Source: Fulvimonas sp. R45 (lineage in GTDB: Bacteria; Pseudomonadota; Gammaproteobacteria; Xanthomonadales; Rhodanobacteraceae). Taken from it: a DNA stretch of 64,000 nt. Under the pieces are notes generated by a model that worked only from the letters and a program-made list of their open reading frames with translations, was not told the origin of the DNA and made no database searches. Location: assembly GCF_030504985.1 (NCBI RefSeq), contig NZ_JASERU010000016.1:29460-93459 (forward strand), in the 5' to 3' direction. The first letter of the stretch is position 1. Each line of letters begins with the position of its first letter. Below are positions 37,481 to 46,016 of this stretch, piece by piece. The position numbers were made by a program, and so were the translations under genes.

Positions 37481-38647
37481 CTAACCGATGGTCGCGGGAC
37501 GGTCGATGGTGGCGTGGGGGGCAGGGGCGGCCGCCTGCGGGCCAGGGGTGGGGCTGGCTACGTACGTGGCCGGGTTCAGCGCGGCGAGGACGTCTTCCGC
37601 CACCTGCGCCGGCGGCCGGTCCAGGGCGTGCACGATGGCGTCCCTCCGGCCGTACGGACCCCATTCGGCGGCGCTGGTCACGGTGAAGATGCCGACGGTG
37701 GGGACCTGCGCGGCGCAGGCCAGGTGCATCACGCCGCAGTCGAGGGTGACCAGCGTGTCGAGGCCGGCCAGCACGCTGGCCAGCTTGCGCAGGTCGCTGG
37801 AGTAGTAGGCCGGGTAGCGGGCCCCCAGCATCGACTGGCCGGAGGCCGGCACGATCTCCAGCCACTGGCAGTCGCCGGGCGCGGCGTCCAGCACCTGCAT
37901 GAACGACTGCCACCACCCGGCGGAAAGCAGCTTGGGGCCGGTGGCGTTGGCGAAGATGCCCACGACGCGGCGCTTGCGAGGCTCGCCGTGCGCCATCATC
38001 AGCCGCTCGAGCGCCAGGCTCCCTTGCGATTTCTCGGAGGCGTCGAGCCGGATGTCGGGCGGCGGAAAGTCGCCGTCGCCGCGCCCCGCTGCCTGGCGCA
38101 GCATATGGACAGGCCGCTGGCCGGTGCTGGGCAGCTCGCGGGGGACCGGCACGGCGTGCGTGACGTGCCCCTGCTTGCGCGGGCCCTCGAAGCCCAGCTT
38201 CCAGGTGGCGCGGGCGATCCGCAGCAGCAGCCGCGACGTCTGCGACTGCGGGTCGGGGTCGATGGCGAGGTCGTAGCGGACGGCGCGCATCCGGTGCAGG
38301 GCGCGCAGCGCCTGCCGCGGGTGGCCCACCGCGTGGGCGGGCATCCGCAGCAGCCGGCGCACGCCGAAGTAGTGCCCATAGATGTCCGGTGCCACCGGGC
38401 TGCGCGTGAGGATGTCGATCTCGGCGGCAGGATAGATCCGTTCCAGTTCCTGCAGCAGCGGGGTCAGCAGCAGCGTGTTGCCCAGGCTGTGGCTGGTGTG
38501 GCAGACCAGGACGCGATGGATGCCGGCGGCGGGCAGCGCCGCCGTCGAGGGCTGCGGGGAGGGCCCGAGGAGCATGGCGACCAGGCGGCGCGCGGTGCGC
38601 CGGCGCAAGGCGTCGATGCGGATGGTCAGGGCGTGGCGTCTGGGCAT
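37481..38647 (-). CDS. Glycosyltransferase family 9 (heptosyltransferase-like)
   Basis: A 388-residue GT9 protein with two Rossmann halves. The N-terminal half has HRVLVCHTSHSLGNTLLLTPLLQELERIYPAAEIDILTRS. The C-terminal half has VVGIFANATGPKLLSAGWW and the donor-binding TLVTLDCGVMHLACAAQVPTVGIF. Relatives transfer heptose to lipopolysaccharide core. A poorly conserved Pro/Ala-rich tail follows. The start at ATG 38647 is chosen because upstream frame extension lacks conserved character; there is no strong RBS. It is convergent to nothing; crcB is 173 bases downstream. Confidence 0.85.
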   Translation of the reverse strand: MPRRHALTIRIDALRRRTARRLVAMLLGPSPQPSTAALPAAGIHRVLVCHTSHSLGNTLLLTPLLQELERIYPAAEIDILTRSPVAPDIYGHYFGVRRLLRMPAHAVGHPRQALRALHRMRAVRYDLAIDPDPQSQTSRLLLRIARATWKLGFEGPRKQGHVTHAVPVPRELPSTGQRPVHMLRQAAGRGDGDFPPPDIRLDASEKSQGSLALERLMMAHGEPRKRRVVGIFANATGPKLLSAGWWQSFMQVLDAAPGDCQWLEIVPASGQSMLGARYPAYYSSDLRKLASVLAGLDTLVTLDCGVMHLACAAQVPTVGIFTVTSAAEWGPYGRRDAIVHALDRPPAQVAEDVLAALNPATYVASPTPGPQAAAPAPHATIDRPATIG

Positions 38648-38825
38648 GTCCGAGGCGGCCGGGAATGGGTGGCACCGTCGCCATGTGTACGACGCCTGTC
38701 TTAATTTCCGCTTTGGCGATGACAGGATCTTTAAAGCCCGCCGGAAGGCATCCGCGAAGCCCCGGCTGCGCCGGAGAAGGCGCCGCGGATCGGGACGCGG
38801 GACGGGCGGTGCCGGCCCGCGGGGC

Positions 38826-39302
38826 TCAGGGCAGGTTCCGTGCGGCGAGGAAGGCGCGGGCCTCCGCCGCATCCTGTTCGAACCAGGCCCGGGCCGAGCC
38901 GAGCCGGAAGCTGTAGCCCCAGGCATCCATGTCGGCCATCAGCCGGTCGCGGCCCACGCCGGGCAGCTCGTTGGCCAGCATGATCTGCAGGTAGCAGGTG
39001 GCGTCCTCTTCCTCGACCGAGTCGGTGGCGTCGGTGTGCACGGCGGCGCGCCGTTCCGGCGGCAGCACGATCAGGTGGCAGGCCTCGTGCAGCAGCGAGT
39101 GGACCGGCGTGTCGGCGCGGACGTAGACGTGGTTGCCGATGACGCCAGCCTCCTCGTCGCCCCAGAAACTGCCGGGGATCGGCTCGCCGTCGGGCACGCG
39201 CTGCAGCGCCAGCCCGTAGCGGGCGAGCAGGGCGGCGGCGGGGGCGTCGTCGCCGAGGTCGGCGAGGCGCAGTACCTGTGCGGTGGGAATGGACGGTGTC
39301 AT
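38826..39302 (-). CDS. Putative zincin-like conserved hypothetical
   Basis: A 158-residue soluble protein with the HExxH motif HEACH near residue 73 (in SLLHEACHLIVLPP) and a possible third ligand Glu in SVEEEDATCYLQIML. This resembles ImmA/IrrE or SprT-type minimal metalloproteases. Length and C-terminal WGYSFRLGSARAWFEQDA are not assigned to a named family. ATG 39302. It may be a housekeeping conserved protein of the order. The substrate and activity are unknown. Confidence 0.75.
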   Translation of the reverse strand: MTPSIPTAQVLRLADLGDDAPAAALLARYGLALQRVPDGEPIPGSFWGDEEAGVIGNHVYVRADTPVHSLLHEACHLIVLPPERRAAVHTDATDSVEEEDATCYLQIMLANELPGVGRDRLMADMDAWGYSFRLGSARAWFEQDAAEARAFLAARNLP

Positions 39303-39339
39303 GGCCGGCTGGGCTGGGATTCGGGCGGCGGCGACCGGG

Positions 39340-39458
39340 CCGTCACTCCGGCGCAGGCCGGAGGCGCTTTTCAACGAACGCGGCTCTGGTCATCCAGTTG
39401 CCATGGGGCGTGGCCATGCGTGATCGCCACTGGATTCCGGCCTGCGCCGGAATGACGG
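39340..39458. repeat. Composite intergenic inverted repeat, copy B
   Basis: A 119-bp element between minE and the zincin-like gene. It is bounded by CCGTCACTCCGG and CCGGAATGACGG with long arms. Its left half (GAGGCGCTTTTCAAC ... GGTCATCCAG) matches the right half of copy A on the other strand. Its right half ends with the ACTGGATTCCGGCCTGCGC module also seen in copy C. Confidence 0.8.
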
Positions 39459-39521
39459 GCGAAGGCGAAGTGGCGCGAGGGGGGGGCGGAGGCCATGCGC
39501 CCGCGCCACCCGCCGGCCCGG

Positions 39522-39794
39522 TCAGGTGGCTTGCGTGGCGCCCTTGATCTCGGGCAGCGCCACGGACAGTTCCAGCACCTCGTGGCCGCTGTCGCGCTCG
39601 ACGTTGATGTTGATCGCGTCGAGGTCCACGTGGACGTATTTCTTGATGACCTCGAGCAGTTCGCTGCGCAGCAGCGGCAGGTAGTCCGGGCCGCCGCGGG
39701 CGGAGCGTTCCTGCGCCACGATGATGCGCAGGCGTTCCTTGGCGATGCCAGCGCTCGGTTCCGGCTTGCGCTTCAGGAAATCGAGAATGCCCAT
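39522..39794 (-). CDS. minE: Cell-division topological specificity factor MinE
   Basis: The 90-residue oscillator partner of MinD. It has the membrane-targeting start MGILDFLK, the MinD-contact helix [14 protein letters not shown], and the dimerising beta region with [14 protein letters not shown] and [12 protein letters not shown] 39794 lies 5 bases after minD, the end of the minC-minD-minE operon. Confidence 0.96.
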   Translation of the reverse strand: MGILDFLKRKPEPSAGIAKERLRIIVAQERSARGGPDYLPLLRSELLEVIKKYVHVDLDAININVERDSGHEVLELSVALPEIKGATQAT

Positions 39795-39799
39795 CGTGC

Positions 39800-40615
39800 T
39801 CAGCCTCCGAATACGCGCTGGAAGAAGCCCTTCTTGGGTGCGTCGAGGAAGCGCAACGGGCGGTCTTCGCCGAGCACGCGGGCCACGGTGTCGCCGTAGG
39901 CCAGGCCGGCCTGCGAGTCCGCGTCGAGGATCACCGGCACGCCGGCGTTGGAGGCGGCCAGCACGTTCTCCGACTCGGGGATGACGCCGACCACGCTGAT
40001 GCCGAGGATCTCCTCGACGTCCTTCACGCTGAGCATCTCGCCGGCGGCCACGCGCACGGGGTTGTAGCGGGTCAGCAGCAGGTGTTGCTTGATCGCGCCG
40101 TCGCCGCGCTCGGCGCGCCGGGTCTTGCTGGAGAGCAGGCCGAGGATGCGGTCGGAGTCGCGCACCGAGGACACTTCGGGGTTCACCACCACCACCGCGT
40201 GGTCGGCGAAGTACATGGCCAGGTGCGCGCCCTTCTCGATGCCGGCGGGCGAGTCGCACACCACGTAGTCGAAGCCGTCCTCCGAGAGGCCGTCGAGCAC
40301 CTTCTCCACGCCTTCCTGGGTCAGCGCGTCCTTGTCGCGGGTCTGGCTGGCAGCCAGCACGTAGAGGTTGTCGTGGCGCTTGTCCTTGATCAGCGCCTGC
40401 TTCAGCGTGGCCTCGCCGTGCACGACGTTGACGAAGTCGTACACCACCCGGCGCTCGCAGCCCATGATCAGGTCGAGGTTGCGCAGGCCGACGTCGAAGT
40501 CGATCACCGCGACCTTCTTGCCGGCCATCGCCAGGCCGGTGGCGAGCGAGGCGCTGGTCGTCGTCTTGCCGACGCCGCCTTTGCCGGAGGTGACAACGAT
40601 AATCTCAGCAGTCAA
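39800..40615 (-). CDS. minD: Septum-site determining ATPase MinD
   Basis: The 271-residue ParA-type ATPase that recruits MinC to the membrane. The deviant Walker [11 protein letters not shown] is at residues 10-19, switch [11 protein letters not shown] follows, Walker B-like YVVCDSPAG is near 120, and the C-terminal amphipathic membrane helix ([16 protein letters not shown]) ends the chain. The start codon is TTG 40615, with GGAG 9 bases upstream. It is flanked by minC and minE. Confidence 0.97.
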   Translation of the reverse strand: MTAEIIVVTSGKGGVGKTTTSASLATGLAMAGKKVAVIDFDVGLRNLDLIMGCERRVVYDFVNVVHGEATLKQALIKDKRHDNLYVLAASQTRDKDALTQEGVEKVLDGLSEDGFDYVVCDSPAGIEKGAHLAMYFADHAVVVVNPEVSSVRDSDRILGLLSSKTRRAERGDGAIKQHLLLTRYNPVRVAAGEMLSVKDVEEILGISVVGVIPESENVLAASNAGVPVILDADSQAGLAYGDTVARVLGEDRPLRFLDAPKKGFFQRVFGG

Positions 40616-40670
40616 GGGCTCATCTCCGTGAAGAATGTTGTTCTTGTAATGGGGTGTGGCGGGCAGGCCG

Positions 40671-41447
40671 TCACAGCTTGGCGATCAGCAGTTTCTCGCC
40701 TTCCAGCCAGCATCGCACGGGCTGGCCTTCCAGATCGTTCGGAATCTGTTCAAACACGCGGTAGTGGCCGGCGATCGCCACCAGTTCGGCGCGGAAGTCG
40801 GCGACGAAGATGCGCGCGCCGGCATCGCCCTGCGCGCCGGCCATCGCGCGACCGCGCAGGCCGCCGTAGATGTGGATGTCGCCGTCGGCGATCACCTCGG
40901 CGCCGTTGGCCACCGCGCCCACCACCACCAGGTCGCGGTTGCGCGCATAGACCTGCTGGCCGGAACGCACGGCGCCGTCGTGGTGCAGGGCGGTCGCGGC
41001 TTCGCCGTCGGCGGCCGGCGCGGGCTCGGTACGTGGAGCGGGAGCAGCGGGAGCAGGCGCAGGAGCGGGTGTCGTCGCCGCTGCCGGGGCCGGCGCGGCG
41101 GCGGCCCCGTCGCCCGGCTCGTAGGCGGCGCGGAACTTGGCGATCAGCGGCAGGCCCATGCGCTTGGCCAGCGCCTCGGTCTCGCTGGTGCCGTAGGCCA
41201 GTCCCACCGGCAGCATGCCGGCGCTGCGCACGGCCTCGAGCAGGGCGTCCACGATGCCGTCGTCGGGCAGCTTCGGCAGGTGGCTGAGGTCGAGCACCAC
41301 GGCAGCGCGCGCGAACAGCTGCGGCGCGCTGCGCACGCGGCGCTCCAGTTCCTCGCACAGGGCGGCGGCGTCGGCGCGGCGCACGCGCACGCAGGCAAGT
41401 CCGACCTGGCCGAAGCGCAGGTCGCAGGCGTCTTCGCTGGCAGTCAT
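40671..41447 (-). CDS. minC: Septum-site determining protein MinC
   Basis: FtsZ assembly inhibitor. The 258-residue protein has the N-terminal FtsZ-binding domain (LRFGQVGLACVRVRRADAAAL), a long Ala/Pro-rich linker (about 125-160) and the C-terminal beta-helix with MinD contact GAVRSGQQVYARNRDLVVVGAVANGAEVIADGDIHIYGGLRGRA. ATG 41447 is used; a GTG at 41459 that overlaps the GNAT stop (GTGA) would add four residues and would couple translation. Confidence 0.93.
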   Translation of the reverse strand: MTASEDACDLRFGQVGLACVRVRRADAAALCEELERRVRSAPQLFARAAVVLDLSHLPKLPDDGIVDALLEAVRSAGMLPVGLAYGTSETEALAKRMGLPLIAKFRAAYEPGDGAAAAPAPAAATTPAPAPAPAAPAPRTEPAPAADGEAATALHHDGAVRSGQQVYARNRDLVVVGAVANGAEVIADGDIHIYGGLRGRAMAGAQGDAGARIFVADFRAELVAIAGHYRVFEQIPNDLEGQPVRCWLEGEKLLIAKL

Positions 41448-41455
41448 GCGGGCAT

Positions 41456-42076
41456 TCACGGGCGCCGGTCCCCGGCGAGGCGGCGCGGCTGGGCCTCGCC
41501 GTGCGCGGGCAGCCGGCGACCGGCCAGCCAGGGCACGTCGGGCAATCCGCCATGTTCGAGCCAGGTGTCGCGCACGTAGGCGTAGCTGGGCAGTTCCTTG
41601 GCCAGCAGGCTGACCTGGCGGCCGTCGGGCTCCATCCGCTGCTGGCCGACCTCCTGGAAGCCGTAGGTGCCGTGGAACAGCACCACCACGTCGTCGCGCG
41701 GCTCCAGGAACACCTCGCAGGCGAGCAGCGGCACGCGGACCTCGGCGTAGCTGTTCACGTCGCAGTAGAAGACGCGGCCCAGGCCGTGGCGATGGTAGGC
41801 GCTGGCGATCACGATGCGGTCGATGTAGACGAACTGCGGGTAGTGCTCGCCGAACCAGCGGTAGTTGGGGCTGGCGTAGTCGCCGCCTTCGCGCAGCGCG
41901 ATCAGGAAGCCGGCCAAGTGGCCGTCGATCTCCGCCACGCGGAAGTAGTCCGCGTGGTCGTAGAAGTAGCGCAGCTGCGCGTTGTCCAGGGGGAGGATGG
42001 TGCGGCCGGCGGCGTTGTTGATCGCCAGGACGGCATCCAGTTCGTGCTCGCGCACGTCGCGGATGGCAAGAGCCAT
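41456..42076 (-). CDS. GNAT family N-acetyltransferase
   Basis: A 206-residue acetyltransferase with a GNAT core (AGFLIALREGG, FVYIDRIVIASAYHRHGLGRVFYCDV as the acetyl-CoA region, LFHGTYGFQEVGQQ near the end). It lies directly upstream of minC with the coding regions touching, so is probably in the min operon. A conserved GNAT gene in this spot is typical of xanthomonads. The substrate is unknown. Confidence 0.87.
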   Translation of the reverse strand: MALAIRDVREHELDAVLAINNAAGRTILPLDNAQLRYFYDHADYFRVAEIDGHLAGFLIALREGGDYASPNYRWFGEHYPQFVYIDRIVIASAYHRHGLGRVFYCDVNSYAEVRVPLLACEVFLEPRDDVVVLFHGTYGFQEVGQQRMEPDGRQVSLLAKELPSYAYVRDTWLEHGGLPDVPWLAGRRLPAHGEAQPRRLAGDRRP

Positions 42077-42272
42077 TCGTTGCTCCGCTTATAGGTTTGT
42101 CTCGAAGGGCGGCCGGGCAGGCCCGGCATGCGCGCATTATGGCATGCGCACCCCGGCGGCACATCCCGCGCTGCGCCATGTAAAGGCTTCGTAAAACGGC
42201 GCGTGCATGGCTTTCGGCAGGGGTGACTTCCCGCGCATTGCGCCGGATGGGCGGGGGCCTATGATGCGCGGC

Positions 42273-43496
42273 ATGTCATGGACCAATTTCAGCCATATCC
42301 GGTTGCTGCGCTACACCGGCCTGTTCACCTGCGTCTGCGTGTCGTTGCCGCTGCTGCAGGTGCTGCCCAGCAGCTGGGGCATCCGCGTGGGCGTGCGCTC
42401 GCCGGCGATGTGCATCGCCTCGAACGCCATCTTCGCCCTGACCTACCTGGCCCTGACCAGCCGCGAGGGCATGACCGCCCAGGGCGGGCGCGGGCAGCTG
42501 GTGCGGCTGCTGGGACTGATCGTGCTCACCGGTTCGGCGATCGTGATGGGCTGGGCCAGCCGCAGCGGCCTTTCGGCCATGCTGATGGTGGTGATTTCGG
42601 TGGCGCTGCCCTGGCAACTGCCCACCCTGGCCGGACTGCTGTGGATGCTGGGGCAGAACCTGCTGCTGACGCCGCTCATCTCCAGCTACATGGGCTGGAC
42701 GATCCCCGCGGCCTTCCTGCAGGTGTGCATGTACCTGGGCATGTCCGCGCTGGCCTTCTTCACCTCGCTGGTGGCGCGCCAGCAGCTGGAGGAACGCGAG
42801 GCCCAGCGCCGCCTCAATTCCGAGCTGCGCGCCACCCGCGCGCTGCTGGCCGAGTCCACCCGCATCGCCGAGCGCATGCGCATCGCGCGCGAGCTGCACG
42901 ACCTGATCGGGCACCACCTCACCGCGCTGAGCCTGAACCTGGAAGTGGCCAGCCACCTGGTCAACCCGGACGCGGCGGATCACGTGCGCAAGGCGCAGGC
43001 GACCGCCAAGCACCTGCTGTCCGACGTGCGCGAGGCGGTCAGCGAACTGCGCCAGGACGACGCCGTCGACCTGACCCAGGCCCTGCGCAGCCTGGTCGAG
43101 GGCGTGCCGGGCCTGGCGGTGCACGTGACCACGCCGCCGCGCTTCGGGGTGGAGGACCCGCGCCGGGCGCAGGTGCTGCTGCGCTGCGCGCAGGAGATCA
43201 TCACCAACGCCGCCCGCCACGCCAACGCGCGCAACCTGTGGCTGCACTTCGCCTACGCCGAGGACAACCTGCTCGGCCTGCACGCGCGCGACGACGGCCG
43301 CGGCGCCAGCAGCGTGGCGCCGGGCAACGGCCTGTCGGGCATGCGCGAACGGCTGGCCGAATTCGGCGGCAGCGTCACGGTGGAGAGCGAGGCCGGCCGC
43401 GGCTTCGAGCTGACCGTGCGGCTGCCGCTGGGCGAGACGCCGGCGCTGGCGCACGCGCCGGCGCGCTTCGAGCCGCCGGCGTTGAGCGTGGGCTGA
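42273..43496 (+). CDS. Sensor histidine kinase, DesK/NarL type
   Basis: A 407-residue kinase with about five membrane helices (residues 12-170), a dimerisation helix with the HisKA_3 motif RIARELHDLIGHHLTAL (phospho-His209) and a HATPase domain with N-box ITNAARHANA, DDGRGAS and GNGLSGMRERLAEFGG. No periplasmic sensor domain is visible; the helices themselves may sense the membrane, as in DesK. The start may lie at ATG 42261 instead. Its partner regulator follows after 82 bases. Confidence 0.9.
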   Translation: MSWTNFSHIRLLRYTGLFTCVCVSLPLLQVLPSSWGIRVGVRSPAMCIASNAIFALTYLALTSREGMTAQGGRGQLVRLLGLIVLTGSAIVMGWASRSGLSAMLMVVISVALPWQLPTLAGLLWMLGQNLLLTPLISSYMGWTIPAAFLQVCMYLGMSALAFFTSLVARQQLEEREAQRRLNSELRATRALLAESTRIAERMRIARELHDLIGHHLTALSLNLEVASHLVNPDAADHVRKAQATAKHLLSDVREAVSELRQDDAVDLTQALRSLVEGVPGLAVHVTTPPRFGVEDPRRAQVLLRCAQEIITNAARHANARNLWLHFAYAEDNLLGLHARDDGRGASSVAPGNGLSGMRERLAEFGGSVTVESEAGRGFELTVRLPLGETPALAHAPARFEPPALSVG

Positions 43497-43578
43497 TGGC
43501 CTGCAAGAATGTTCCGCTGAGCTGTTCCGTCGTCCGTCCGCGGCGCATGGCGCGCCGCACCCGCTACGAGGAATCACG

Positions 43579-44220
43579 ATGATCTCCGTCTGTCTCGTCG
43601 ACGACCAGAACCTGGTCCGCCAGGGCATCCGTTCGCTGCTGGACCTGGCCGAGGACATCCGGGTGGTGGCGGAGTGCGCCGACGGCGCGCAGGCGGTGGC
43701 CGACATCCCCCGGATCAAGCCCGACGTGGTGCTGCTGGACCTGCGCATGCCCAACATGAGCGGACTGGAGGTGCTGCAGGCGCTGTCCGCCCGCAACGAC
43801 CTGCCGCCCACCATCATCCTCACCACCTTCGACGACGACCAGCTGGTGCTGCAGGGCCTGAAGGCCGGCGCGCGCGGCTACCTGCTGAAGGACGTCTCGC
43901 TGGAGCAGCTGGTGGAAGCGGTGCGCACCGTGGCCGCGGGCGGCTCGCTGGTGGCGCCGATGGTCACCCAGCGCCTGCTCGCGGGGGTGGGCCGCATGCA
44001 GAACCAGTTCACCAGCCTGGAGCAGCCCGACCCGCTCACCGAGCGCGAGACCGAGATCCTGCGCCTGCTTTCCGGCGGCTACTCCAACAAGGAGATCGCC
44101 AACTCGCTGAAGGTGGCCGAGGGCACGGTAAAGAACCACGTCTCCAACATCCTCTCCAAGCTGGGCGTGCGCGACCGTACCCGGGCCGTGCTGAAGGCGC
44201 TGGAACTGGGCATCGTCTGA
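43579..44220 (+). CDS. NarL/FixJ-family response regulator
   Basis: A 213-residue regulator. The receiver domain has the acidic pair Asp8/Asp9, phospho-acceptor Asp54 in VVLLDLRMPNMSG and Lys in YLLKD (about 104). A LuxR-type helix-turn-helix runs from about residue 150 to the end (LTERETEILRLLSGGYSNKEIANSLKVAEGTVKNHVSNILSKLG). It pairs with the upstream DesK-like kinase. Targets may include the neighbouring SRPBCC and ABC genes; that is a guess from position. Confidence 0.94.
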   Translation: MISVCLVDDQNLVRQGIRSLLDLAEDIRVVAECADGAQAVADIPRIKPDVVLLDLRMPNMSGLEVLQALSARNDLPPTIILTTFDDDQLVLQGLKAGARGYLLKDVSLEQLVEAVRTVAAGGSLVAPMVTQRLLAGVGRMQNQFTSLEQPDPLTERETEILRLLSGGYSNKEIANSLKVAEGTVKNHVSNILSKLGVRDRTRAVLKALELGIV

Positions 44221-44229
44221 GCGTCCGCC

Positions 44230-44251
44230 GCGCCCGCACATGCGCGGGCGC
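44230..44251 (+). terminator. Weak terminator-like hairpin after the response regulator
   Basis: An 8-bp stem (GCGCCCGC at 44230-44237, GCGGGCGC at 44244-44251) with a 6-base loop lies 9 bases after the stop. It has no T tract, so termination is uncertain. The rest of 44252-44474 shows no other gene or clear site. Confidence 0.35.
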
Positions 44252-44474
44252 ATGGTCCGGAAAAGGGGTGTTTTCGGACTTCCGGACGGCCGAATGGCGC
44301 GTCGTGGCGCCGTTTCCGGGGGCCTCGCGCGGGCCGTAGCGTTCGGGCGCGCGAGCAAGTAACATCGGTGGCTTCGGCGTTGGTCGGACCCGTCGCGACG
44401 CATCTTGCGGGATGCCTCCGGCGTGCGCGGCCGGCGCGCTTCATGCCGCAGAGAGACGTTCGGAGACCCCTGGA

Positions 44475-45878
44475 ATGACGCGTGTTCTGGAAATCATTGT
44501 CGCCCTGATCATCGTCGCCGTCCTCGGCGTCGTGGCGGGCATCGCCATGCCCGGCTCCGGCCATGTGGAGCGGTCGCTGGTGCTTGGCAAGGACCTTCGC
44601 CAAGTCTATGACGTGATGGACAACCTCCGCCGCTTCCCCGACTACAGCGTGCAGCGTGCGGACGACCCCAGGATCCAGTACGCCTTCTCCGGCCCGGCCT
44701 ATGGCCCGGGCGCCGCGGTGGAGTGGACCAGCGACGTGGACAAGGTGGGCAACGGCAAGCTGACCATCGCCAGCGCCAAGCCCGACTTCAACAAGATCGA
44801 CCCCAGCGTCAACAGCGCCCAGATCATCTGGAACCTGGACAACAACTGGCGCGGCAACGACAAGCACTTCACCATCGACCTGGAGCGCCAGGGGCGCCAG
44901 GGCAAGCTGACCAAGGTCACCTGGTCGTATGACGTGGCCTACGGCTTCAACCTGCTGAGCCGCTACTCCAACCTGTACATCCACGGCGCGCCCGACACGC
45001 TGATCCAGTACAGCCTGAACAACCTGCAGAACGTGCTGGCCGCGGTGCCGAACGTCGACTACAGCGACCTGGTGCCGTACATCGTGCAGACCAAGCCGAC
45101 GCCGGTGCTGCTGGTGTCCGCCTCCAGCCCGCGCAAGGACGGCCTGGCCGGCCTGGACGAGGTGGTGGGCAACGCCGTGAACCAGCTGAACGCCGCCGCC
45201 AAGAAGCTGGGCGTCAACGTCACCGGTCCGCGCATCATCTTCACCACCAATTACGGCGACGAGACCTACAGCTTCGACGTGGCGCTGCCGATCGACGCCA
45301 CCAGCCTCACCGTGAACGGCCAGAGCTACGCGCTGACCGCGCCGACCCATCCTGCCCTGTCCGACGATGCCGCGGCCGAGAGCTCCAGCGCGCCGGCTTC
45401 CGGCAGCTCCAGCGCTGCCGCCCCGGCCCTGAACCCGGGCGACCACGACAAGTTCGGCCGCCTGGTGGTGGACGACAAGGTGCGCGCCGCGCTGGCCTTC
45501 GGCGGCCCGGCGCTGGAAGGGGTGTGGAACGGCACCGCCGCCGGCGTGCCGCAGACCCGCGACATGCTGAAGGCCTACGCCCAGACCCACGGCTACAAGT
45601 ACGACGAGGTGGTCGATCGCCTGTACGACATCGAGGTGCAGCCGGAGGTGCAGGACGCCAAGGGCGACATCACCACCTACGCCAAGTTCGACGTGTACCT
45701 GCCGATCACCGACTCCGCCAACGGCGGCAAGCTGCCGGAGCAGACCCCGGAGCAGGCCGCCGGCATGCCGCAGCCCAGCCTGGACGCCAACGGTAACCAG
45801 GCGCCGGCCTCGTCGGGCTCGGCGCCCGCGCCGGCCGGCTCCAGCGCTGCACCGGCCGCGGCCGACAGCGCGCAGTAA
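44475..45878 (+). CDS. Membrane-anchored SRPBCC protein with two GyrI-like regions
   Basis: A 467-residue protein. An N-terminal membrane helix (residues 5-27) is followed by an SRPBCC/polyketide-cyclase-like domain (about 32-190: HVERSLVLGKDLRQVYDVMDNLRRFPDY). Two segments then resemble the GyrI-like/AraC effector-binding fold (about 200-290 and 330-420; both end in a conserved V-x-LPI strand). The Ser/Ala/Pro-rich linkers are low complexity. Each domain is of a ligand-binding type, so a periplasmic lipid- or small-molecule-binding role is plausible. A strong terminator follows. Confidence 0.72.
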   Translation: MTRVLEIIVALIIVAVLGVVAGIAMPGSGHVERSLVLGKDLRQVYDVMDNLRRFPDYSVQRADDPRIQYAFSGPAYGPGAAVEWTSDVDKVGNGKLTIASAKPDFNKIDPSVNSAQIIWNLDNNWRGNDKHFTIDLERQGRQGKLTKVTWSYDVAYGFNLLSRYSNLYIHGAPDTLIQYSLNNLQNVLAAVPNVDYSDLVPYIVQTKPTPVLLVSASSPRKDGLAGLDEVVGNAVNQLNAAAKKLGVNVTGPRIIFTTNYGDETYSFDVALPIDATSLTVNGQSYALTAPTHPALSDDAAAESSSAPASGSSSAAAPALNPGDHDKFGRLVVDDKVRAALAFGGPALEGVWNGTAAGVPQTRDMLKAYAQTHGYKYDEVVDRLYDIEVQPEVQDAKGDITTYAKFDVYLPITDSANGGKLPEQTPEQAAGMPQPSLDANGNQAPASSGSAPAPAGSSAAPAAADSAQ

Positions 45879-45902
45879 GCCGCAGCGGCATCGCCATGCC
45901 GA

Positions 45903-45930
45903 GGCCCTCCCCACACGGGGAGGGCCTTTT
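45903..45930 (+). terminator. Rho-independent terminator
   Basis: GGCCCTCCCC (45903-45912), loop ACAC, GGGGAGGGCC (45917-45926), then TTTT and CGTTT. It lies 24 bases after the SRPBCC gene stop and separates it from the ABC operon. Confidence 0.85.
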
Positions 45931-46016
45931 CGTTTCCGGCGCGCACGCGTCGCCGAACTTCCGCGGCGCCATGCGGTACATTGCATGATGCCCGCGCCAC
46001 GCACGCCGACCGCGAC

